A DNA stretch of 37,659 nucleotides from Chromera velia. Its lineage: Eukaryota; Sar; Chromeraceae. The notes beneath the pieces were generated by a model. The model made no database searches and was not told the DNA's origin. It saw only the letters and a list, made by a program, of their open reading frames with translations. Location: the NCBI GenBank assembly GCA_018398765.1, contig JAHBMJ010000792.1:3272-40930 (forward strand). The letters run 5' to 3'. The position numbers and the translations under genes are program-made. Below, piece by piece: positions 29,824 through 37,659 of this stretch (its first letter is position 1; each line of letters starts with the position of its first letter).

Positions 29824-30557
29824 AAAAGAGCAGCCTTCGGAGCAGGGGAGAAAAGTTCCAAAGCTCAAGCTAGGCGTGGATTCTATATAAATATATATAT
29901 TATATTTTTATTTAAAAAGTAGACAGCTAGATCGGAAGTCGGAGTAGACGTCAAGAGAAATCGATGCTGGCCCTTGCTCCAGCCTAAGTTGCTGGCTCCA
30001 ATGAAAGCAGTGAAATGCTCATATACATGTTATACTGCGATCTGCTTGGTATTCATTCATGTGCACGTGTGGCACGTCAAATAGCTGTGATGAATCGACT
30101 GTTTGTTCTGACCCTTGCTGACCGGCGATATACGGGAGTGGCAGTGACCACGTATGTACAAGGCCAGTACAAAAGCCAGTAACGATGGTCGATTAATGAC
30201 ATGCGTGAACACCAGGCGTGAGCGTTCCTAACTTTTGAATCCCAAGTAAAGAAATTATATGAAAAAGAAAAGTTATTAAACTAGTTATCGAATCCTAACT
30301 GAGACTGCCAGTTACTAACAGTTGCTAAGAACATGAAACTAGATATGAAAGAATATAAGGTTATATAATAAGGTATTAAGGTAAGATTGATTCATTAATT
30401 AATCAATTCATGGAAAAATGTTAAACAGTATGTAGCAATCTAGGTAGCAATACAGCTTAAATTTATTTATTTATTTAATATGAAATAAGAATGTGATTCC
30501 ATCGATGCTAACCGCCTGTGCCGATTTACAAAAACAGCAGGGTTAGCAGCGAGGGGA
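29824..30557. other. AT-rich stretch, no supported gene
   Basis: It includes alternating AT tracts (29885-29925) and a low-complexity AT-rich block at 30235-30490. Nothing coding-like or RNA-like is evident. Confidence 0.6.
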
Positions 30558-30920
30558 ATGGAGAAAGTGAAGAACGACAGGTATGGGGAGATCTGCCATA
30601 AAATTGGTTTCCGTTTTGTGCCGCTTATTTTTGAAACTTATGGAAGACCAGGGGAGGGAGTAGTAAGGTTTTTGAAGGAAGTGGTAAAGTTGGGAGCAGG
30701 GAGGGTGAGGGGTGGGGAGGGAGACGAAGCAGTCCAAGTAAGGTTGATGGACCGCTACTACAAGCTCTTGTCTTGCACTCTGCAGCGTTTTATCGCAGCA
30801 AACCTTCTGTCCTCCATCCACAGCAGGAGGGGTACAAGGGGCCCCTTCCAGCTTGAGGGTCTGCTCAGAAGGGAAGTAGCCGCGTTCTCCGGGTCTTTTG
30901 ACCAGGAGGGCGCAAACTAA
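30558..30920 (+). pseudogene. Probable 3' end of a non-LTR retrotransposon reverse-transcriptase ORF
   Basis: A 120-codon frame contains NDRYGEICHKIGFRFVPLIF, then ETYGRPGEGVVRFLKEVV, and near the end YYKLLSCTLQRFIAANL. The pattern KxxxYxxxCxxxGxxFxPLVFETxG, followed later by a LQRxxA-type block, is one I associate with the C-terminus of LINE-type polyproteins in algae, fungi and oomycetes. Nothing upstream of 30540 continues the coding signal, so this would be a 5'-truncated copy, as LINEs commonly are. The family call is from memory of the motif and needs a search. Confidence 0.45.
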
Positions 30921-32103
30921 AGGAATTTCTTTAGCAATGCGAGAAGACAGAAGAGGGATGGGTAGAAGTGCAAACAAATGAATCAGAAAAGTTTGGGGAA
31001 CTGAGTTTAAAGAAAAAGTTTTGATGGGGTGTTTAAACTTTAAAGCAGGAGTTCTTTGAAGGGATGGAAGACGTGCGGGATGCACCTATGCACAATTAGA
31101 GTCTTTCTGATTAAAAGGATATCCTTTTTTCAATAAAAGAACTGAACTGTTTCGAAGGTTCTGTCTTGTATCCCCTCTGTCTCTTTTCTCTCTCTTTTGA
31201 TTGTCCAACCTGTTGTGAAGCTGTATCAGGGTGATCGAAGTTACGCCTATTTTTGTCGCTGGTAGTCGTAAGACGGAACAAATCGATAAACTAGGTTAGA
31301 TCCGCCTCTCATATATGGGGACGCGGCATATATGAAAAAACCCTCAATCATCAGAATGTGATTGATTGATTGTCCTATTAAAATATTTATTAAAATGTAT
31401 CGGTCATTGTATCTGAAAAGTATACCAAAAATGAAGATCAATGTTAAAACTCCTATAAACTCTACAATAACTTAAAGAGGTGAAACTGGAGCTCTGAAGT
31501 GGGTTTGGTAGTGGCTCGATCTGAGTGCTGTGCAGGGTTTGGGAAGAGTCTACTTGTAAGAGGAAATCACCACCTGCTCTCTACCCCAAAAGTGGGTCAC
31601 CTGCATGAGCAGCCCGGTCCGGGGTTTGACCAGTGTGAAAGACGAATCGATCATATGTATCTGACGCACTCCGTGCGAATGGCCCGGAAAGCGAAATTTA
31701 TTTCTTGTTGCCCCTGCTTTAAATTTGGAAAGTGCCTCCTCAGCTGAATTGTCTTTCCGGGGCCGAGCTTGGCGTGCGTCAGATCTTCCTGTAAACGTCG
31801 GACGCAGCCATCCGTGTGGTCTGGGGGGGTGCAATTTTTGTTAAGTGCCCTCTCAGCTTCGCTTTCCGGGCCATGATTGATCCGTTGGACTCGGTGTGAT
31901 TTTGAGTTTGACACTTCGAAGTAGTTTCATTGTTGACGCTATTGAGAAACTTCTTCATGCTGCCGTGCAGCCCGGCACGTTATGCGACTCGGTCTCTCTC
32001 ACTTAGTCTTAACAGTGTCTTTTCGTTGACCGTATTCCTCGGTTGAAGTTCGGCCTGCCGTTTTTCTTCCACGTCTCCGTGTGGTGGCAGGAGACGGGTC
32101 TCC
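30921..32103. other. Upstream region of the nucleoplasmin-like gene
   Basis: No ORF is convincing. A TTGATTGATTG run occurs near 31360. Nested inverted repeats at 31659-31872 are listed separately. The region directly 5' of 32104 should hold the promoter of the following gene, but I see no unambiguous core motif. Confidence 0.5.
31659..31872. repeat. Two overlapping inverted repeats upstream of the nucleoplasmin-like gene
   Basis: ATCTGACGCAC (31659-31669) is repeated inverted as GTGCGTCAGAT (31774-31784). GGCCCGGAAAGCGAA (31681-31695) is repeated inverted as TTCGCTTTCCGGGCC (31858-31872). Both are perfect. A partial third copy of the second arm, TCTTTCCGGGGCC, lies near 31752. They could be protein-binding sites or the remains of a small transposon. 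Confidence 0.75.
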
Positions 32104-33308
32104 ATGATGAAGCATGGATCGTTCTATTGTCAGTAGACAACCAGAGAGAGTTTCTGATTCTTCCTTCTCTGAACCCACCCCGTTCCCAGTTTCTGCTGGA
32201 TTTTTTTTTCTCGCCCCGCTTCGACCTCTTGTGTGCATGCCCACCTGATCCCTCGTAAGCGCCACACAGATCAAGAACTGCCGTCTCCGAATTGATTTCA
32301 GGTTTCCCTTGCGTGTCTTCGTTTCGCAGGTGCCGATGTCGGCCCTGGGAAACCTGCTGAGTTAGATTGCTCAGACGAGGAGCTGGATGGACTGAAGCTG
32401 GTTTTGAAAACTGTGAGTCTTCTCGCCGTGCACCCAAATTTAAGGAGTACGCTCTTGTCGACGAACCTTCTTTCCCCGCTCTTTGGAGAACGGACGGTTT
32501 CCTACAAGCTCTCGCTTGCAGTGTCGTTCTCCTGCCCCAGTTCCGCTGCCCCCCTCACCACCACCCCCTGCTTGCTCTTCGATCGCCACTTTTGGCCGCC
32601 ATTTGCAATCACACTCGTAGTCAGAGATCAATGAGTTTTCAATCCGCGTTCCCCCCTCCTGTTCCCTGTTGGCAATTTGCATCTTGTTAAATACGTCCAC
32701 AGCCTGCCTGGGTTAGAGCCAGCATTCCATTCACCGTCTCTGCCTCCTCTGTGCACTCACTCAAGCGTCACACTTCCTCACTCTGTCTGGCTGTGGCCTG
32801 CAGATCTGCCTGACAGAGAACTCCGCACCTGGGAAGACTTATTTGGCGGTGGAAGTTGATGGGTTCTCCTCTAACGTCGCCTGCCTTGAAAAGGGAGGGG
32901 TGGGTTGGCATGCTTATACAGTGAGTGCCTCTTTTGAGCCGTGTTTGCCTTACTTCTTCCTCCTCACTGCCAAGTTTCTGTGTCGTTCTCTGTCGCTGTC
33001 TCTCACACGCTGGATGGATTGATCGATCTCCGTCTATCTTGCGGTCCATCCGCAGAACAAAGCACGCAGGCACAGATTTGGACTCACTTCTGCTGCCGGC
33101 AGATGAACTGACACAGCAGCAGAATGACTTGGCGCGGAAATGTTTTCTCTCTCTTTGCTGCTTTCATGTGGAGACCCCAACGATTGCCTTCCCTTCCTAC
33201 CTCCGTGTCTGTCGGTCCGCAGGTCGAATCAGCCACCCTTTATTTGATGTTCGACATCAAATACATGGAAAGCTTCAAGATCATCTCCAAAGGCAAAGGA
33301 TGTACGCG

Positions 33309-33357
<49 letters not shown>

Positions 33358-35520
33358 TGTGTCTGCTCGAAGAACGAAACTCATGATTTTTTTTCTCTTT
33401 GTCTTGATTTAGGATACCCTGCCTTCATCTGCAATTTGGTTTTCCAATCCTTTCCTTCGTGCTCCTTTCATGAATGAAGTCTCTTTTTTGTTTTCTTCCC
33501 CTGCATGTCAAGAGTCACTTTTCGGTCGTCCTGTAGTAGAATTTCCATTCATGTCTCCTGCTGCTCAGGTGCTTTGTTTGTACGTTTTTGTCTATGTCCT
33601 CGCATCAATCAATAGCACGCATCTCTGTGAATCGAAGTCGTTCATGTACTGTTTGTCTCTATCCCTCTCACCTCTTCTCTTGTCTTCTCGTACCCTTTCC
33701 GTCCTCTTTCCTTTCTCACTTCTGCGTTCTGGATCGGGGGTCTCTTCTCTGCTGTGCTCTGCTCCCCTCTTTTGCATTCACGCACACACACATGCATGCA
33801 TTTCGATGTCGTGGTTTGCTGTGGTGCAGCGGTCTCTGTGACCGGGACGATCGCTGCAGAACCCGAAGCCATGGTCAGCGGGGAAGTGAACGAATGGGTG
33901 AATGAGTGAGTGAGTGAGGGGAAAGGATCGATCCATCGATGTGTCAACGCGAGATTGATGAGATGGTGCGTGTGGGAGAGAAAATGATGATCAAGCGGCC
34001 AATCAAGCGATTGGGATGATCGAGATATCTAGCGAGTTTCTTCATCTCCTGCATGATCCTCGTGTACGCTCTCTCTCGCCTGTCCTTCATTCGTTCGATC
34101 GCTTGTACTTCCTTTCCTTGGCGGGAGGAGCGATCGTCCCACCGGATCTTTTCGTGAGCTTCTTTCGCAGTACGCCCCGCACCTTTAGACGGTTTCATGT
34201 GTTTGGTGTCTATGAAGTGCGACGCGGTCCAGTTCAGCATTGGACATGCCTGGTGCCTTCCTTCTTCCCGGCCCCTTTCTGTTGGTTTATTTGTGCATGC
34301 ATGCATCTTCTTGTAGTCCCACCTACAGCTCCTTCCTTCGCCTAATGGAACCGTCGCCTGTCTGCGATCCATATCTGGTCAGGGGTTGAATGAAGCAGCC
34401 GCCCAAATGCATGTTTTGGCACTGACAACCAACACATTCTCTTTGTTTGCATCCTGCAGATGCATGACTTCTTGGAAGAAATGGAGGAGCGCGCAGCAGA
34501 CGAAGCCGAGAGGCGAGGGGTGTCTGCTAACGGGGCAGCAGCGGGGGAAGATGAGGACGAAGACGAGGAAGAGGAGGAGGATGAGGATGACGATGAGGGC
34601 ACAGCTCCCTCTCTTTCCAAAAAAAAAACAGCACAGCAGAAGGATGAGGAGGAGGATGAAGACGATGAGGAAGAAGAAGACGACGACGACCAAGAGGAGG
34701 TGGACCTTGACGCAATAGATCTCGATGATGACGATGAGGACGACGACGAGGATGAAGAGGACGATGAAGATGAGGAAGACGTTGAGATGGACAATCCGGA
34801 AGATGTTGAAGCGGCAATCATGCGAATGATGAAGTCGGCTGGAGTGAGAGCGCAACAAAAAGCGCAGCTTGCAAACGGGGGTCGGTGCTGTTAGTCAGCG
34901 AGGGATACAGGGAGGCAGGTAGAGGGGAAGGGAGCACCCTCCCTGCAGTGTTTCTTTTCTTTTCTCTTCTCTTATTTTCCAGCAGATCTTAATTTTTTTT
35001 TTTCTTTTTGCCAAAACAGGAAGTCTGATGCATCCACTGAGGAAGAAAGATATTCATATCAATGGCTTGAAAGTCCCGCGATTCAAAAGCAAAAATATCG
35101 GGTGAGGGGTCTGGTGTCGTCTTATTTGCAATAGAGCCATGAGAGAAAAAGGAAAGCGAAGAAACAGGGAAGCGACATTCAAGTAGCTTCTTTGAAGGAG
35201 TTGCCTACCCCTGTCTTGCAGTACTTGGTTGTCTTTTTCTTTATTTGCCTGCTAGAAAGTAGGAATACGGCTTTTTCTTCTAGCTTTTTCCCTGTGTCGC
35301 TGCCTTCACTGATTGCTTGTTTACGGTATGTCGCTGTTTTTTTTGTGTCGCCGTAGTTTCTCGGTTGGTTGGTTGGTTTTTGTCCGCTATCTCTCTTAAT
35401 TTGCCTGCCTGCCTGCCTGCCTGTCTGCATTCCGATTCATCCACGCGTGACCCCGCACACCTGCATGCAGGCGGAAAGAAGGTGATCAAGGCGAACGGCA
35501 AAGGAAAGGGTGGAAAGTGA
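32104..35520 (+). CDS. Nucleoplasmin-like (NPL domain) histone chaperone, seven exons
   Basis: Exons 32104-32128, 32330-32412, 32804-32920, 33223-33301, 33830-33897, 34460-34880 and 35471-35520 all join at GT-AG sites with matching phases and give 280 codons plus TGA. Residues 1-124 read as an NPL beta-sandwich: FYCADVGPGKP near the start matches the FWG-x-x-x-PGK opening, YLAVEVDG and CLEKGG lie in the middle, LYLMFDIKYMESFKIISKGKG is followed by SVSVTG, which corresponds to the family SVxLTGY end. Residues 125-264 are overwhelmingly Asp/Glu; residues 265-280 are a Gly/Lys tail. Such proteins bind histones through the acidic tract in the nucleus or nucleolus and assist chromatin assembly; HD2-type and FKBP39-type proteins share this fold. 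No FKBP domain follows, so a stand-alone chaperone is most likely. Exon 1 (25 bases) is the least certain part. Confidence 0.8.
33312..33362. repeat. (CT)n(GT)n compound microsatellite in intron 4 of the NPL gene
   Basis: About 29 bases of CT repeats run into about 22 bases of GT repeats, starting ten bases after the donor of exon 4 (33302). Length variation here could influence use of that donor; this is inference. Confidence 0.95.
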
Positions 35521-36424
35521 AGGAGTCAGTCAGACGGATGCAGGGCAAACTGTCTACATGTGAAGCATTGGATCGACTCGACGAGAATGCAGGCACTACA
35601 GTGACTGCATCATCCGACGATCCCTAAATCTGCGGTTGGTTGCGGGGGCAAGCGACCGAGAGAAGCACTAGTGGAAGTATACTCAAGTGATCGACCTAGT
35701 GATTGACTCTATATATGTAGCAAGTAATAAGTGATTTAGTGGTGCCCTAGAGCACTGTCGCCGTTTTGTCTTCAAGTTATAGAGGTCGCCCCTGCAATTG
35801 TTCATACTATATACCAATGCATTACCACACAAAAGTACACAAAAGCTAGCAGGTACCGTACATTTAACGAATTAATTCTTTTCCATGTTTAGCCTAGTGT
35901 TTAGCTAGCTTCATGCGCATATGGAGAAACTACTAGGTTGTTTATCTAGTTCAGGGGGTGACAAATAAAAAAAGAATAGATTTCAAATCGTTGAGTTATA
36001 AAATGTTTATGCACAAAAATAGAGTTTTGCAGGTACAGTAAGTTTCCCACATTGAAAAAAATATTTTCAAATTGCTCCGAATCGGGAATTTGGGATTCCA
36101 AATTAATTCCTATTTGGGCATTCCAATTGTCCCAATTGGGCATTCCAATCATTGTCCCAATTACTCCTAAATGCGATAGGGATAAAACCTATAATAACCT
36201 AAACATACTCAGAAACTTGAGGTATTTAATGCAGCGCTTCGATCCATCGTAGCTTGCATCATATAGACTTTTAAACTAGCTTTTAAAGTCACTTTTTTCT
36301 TTTTTCAGCTCCTCAAATTGCTGGATGATCTCTCAGGCTCAATCGGCCTGCAATTGCCCCCTGAATCATTTTTTTGTGACAACACGACAGGCACTGGAGG
36401 GACGTTATGCAGCGCAGAGACAGA
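35521..36424. other. AT-rich intergenic region between convergent genes
   Basis: This is the 3' flank of both the NPL gene (plus) and the transporter gene (minus). It is AT-rich from 35690 on. At 36100-36165 a short unit GGGCATTCCAAT with CCCAATT recurs, including partly palindromic forms. No ORF is supportable. Confidence 0.6.
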
Positions 36425-37659
36425 CTATACGACAGATGAAGAGGCAAGAGCTGTCAGCAGATCTTTGAAAGGTGCGATAGTGAGGAGGAGCGCGGAGGCT
36501 GCTGCAGTAAGAGCGAAGGCAACGGCCGAGAAGGGGAGTGCCTCGGGGTCACTCGAGGCAATGGCTGCCGTGCCGAGTCCGTGCCCAGCAGCCCCCTGCG
36601 CAAGTCCCCTTGAGGCCCCTCCCACACCAAAGCGCTTCTTGGTGTAAGCCAAGAGCGGTCCTCCGAAATTTGCACCGATGAGGCCAGTCACAACGGCGAA
36701 GGTCACAGACAACCGAGTGTCAGCCCCTTGTCCAATCATGCCCGCCAGAAGTGCAGACAGAGCAGAAGTCACTGATCTTGGAAGGAGAGAGAGAGCAGCA
36801 GAAGGGGGCATTTTCAACAAAGGTCCTGCGATCACTGCAGAGGACACGAGACCAAAAAAAGCACCCCAAAAACTACCAACAAGAACCATGGGTGCATTCT
36901 CTTTTACCGCCTTTCTGTTCGCGTACACACGAAGCGAGAGAGAAACGATAGAAGGCCCCAGACAACTCAGCAAAAAATCTCCCGGACCCCAACTCCTCCA
37001 AAGCCCCAGGGAACCCCTTGAGGTCACAAACCTGCCAAGCAATTCAAACCAACCAGCCTCAGCTGCTACAGCCAAAGACATCCATGACAAAATAGTTCCA
37101 GTCAACAATGGGTCAATCAGCCCGCTGCTGAATTTCTTTACTCTTTTTCCAATGTCAAACGAGAGCAGCACTGCAAGAAGCCGCAGTGGCTGTGCGTTTG
37201 AGGCACCTGCCAATTTTGCAAGCATGGCGGTGAGGGAGACCATAGAGACAAAGTCGAGTGCATTCCATGTGGAACTCGGAGGGGCGCCTCCGGGTGTCAC
37301 ATTGAACATTCCCGACGTCCCCCCGACTTTCCCTTTCTTCTTCCCCCCCCCCCCCCTTACCGAGAAATTTTTCAAGTCCTGTTGTCAGACCGAGAGTAGA
37401 TACAAAGGACAGGATCCACCCCACACAAATGCCTACCGATGCTTTGTACAACAGAGCGGCGTTCAAGCCTTCACACAGGGGAAGGGAGACCAGACCGGGC
37501 ATGAAGAACAAAGGGAGCCATGCACCGAGAGTATCGCCCCCGGGTTTCAAAAGTCGATACACCCTCTCGTGAGCAGGCAGCCGCCCACCGGTAGCGGCAG
37601 GGTCCACGGCATCCCCTAGAAACAGAAGCGCAATTCCCAACAGCATCCCGGCAATGGGG
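36425..37659 (-). CDS. LrgA/LrgB-type membrane transporter, plastid glycolate/glycerate carrier (PLGG1) family, 5' end beyond the window
   Basis: Read on the minus strand, an exon from the window edge to 37361 encodes an LrgA-like end: LPGMLLGIALLFLG, then LFFMPGLVSLPL, a match to the LPGxxxGMxLLFxxL and FxPAGV-type blocks. A GTAAGG donor at 37360 and an acceptor (TTGGCAG, ending at 37207) join in phase 1 to an exon 37206-36425 of 259 codons plus TAG. That exon is LrgB-like: several hydrophobic helices, RSVTSALSALLAGMIG, GLIGANFGGPLLA and ASRGLAQGAAGHGLGTAA, the most diagnostic block. PLGG1 fuses LrgA and LrgB domains and exchanges glycolate and glycerate across the plastid inner envelope in photorespiration. 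The targeting sequence and start lie outside the window. Alternatively the frame change at G14 is a homopolymer error and there is no intron. Confidence 0.85.
37207..37360 (-). other. Predicted 154-bp intron of the transporter gene, beginning with GTAA and G14
   Basis: On the minus strand the intron starts GTAA followed by 14 G (plus-strand C14 at 37343-37356) and ends CAAAATTGGCAG. The phase is 1 on both sides. Its sequence is open in the frame of the downstream exon, so retention with a one-base change in the G-run would also give a continuous protein. Confidence 0.55.

Noticed and set aside
35021-35105. Possible extra exon in the last intron of the NPL gene (after AAAACAG at 35014-35020)
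   Set aside because: It can be joined in phase on its left side but forces the final exon out of the Gly/Lys frame; skipping it gives a clean end.
36678-37619. 313-codon plus-strand ORF opposite the transporter
   Set aside because: The minus strand encodes a clear LrgB domain; the plus frame is an antisense shadow in GC-rich DNA.

Overview
This is eukaryotic nuclear DNA, most likely from a photosynthetic protist. Three things point there: spliced genes with GT-AG introns of about 150-600 bases, a nested set of transposable elements, and a gene for an LrgA/LrgB-type transporter, the family of the plastid glycolate/glycerate carrier PLGG1. I cannot name the species from sequence alone; a chromerid-like alga is one guess. 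I saw no rRNA, tRNA or CRISPR array.

Layout. Positions 1-4400: a long TTTC microsatellite, then exons of a large, low-complexity, plus-strand gene I cannot name (705-1228, 1582-4051, 4102-4383), with a C12 homopolymer where the open frame switches. Positions 4400-7487: no convincing gene, but a 502-bp tandem duplication (5472-6475), six 43-bp repeats each centred on a palindrome (6858-7115) and a GT/GC tract.

Positions 7488-27230: a 19.7-kb Ty1/copia-order LTR retrotransposon. It has two LTRs of about 795-799 bp, a primer-binding site resembling tRNA-Asp types, an intact 666-codon gag-like ORF, a zinc-knuckle ORF, and then a decayed pol in the order protease region, integrase, linker, reverse transcriptase, RNase H. 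At least three younger elements lie inside it: a hAT-type element with an exact 8-bp target duplication (12812-14037), a long-TIR element that may carry an intron-bearing gene fragment (20606-22255), and a 418-bp foldback element (23095-23512). The pol frame holds about 31 in-frame stops, of which about 18 are TAG, while gag is fully open. Differences between the two LTRs are strongly biased toward G-to-A and C-to-T in the right copy. Together these suggest a RIP-like or deamination process, with UAG recoding as the less likely alternative.

Positions 27231-32103: AT-rich, largely gene-free sequence with a probable LINE-type 3' remnant (30558-30920) and nested inverted repeats upstream of the next gene. 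Positions 32104-35520: a seven-exon gene I could assemble with consistent phases, encoding a 280-residue nucleoplasmin-like (NPL) histone chaperone with a long acidic tract and a basic Gly/Lys tail. Positions 36425-37659, minus strand: the 3' two exons of the LrgA/LrgB transporter, whose 5' part runs off the right edge.

The two recognisable host genes are unrelated housekeeping functions (chromatin and plastid/photorespiratory transport). Most of the window is a repeat island between them and the first gene.
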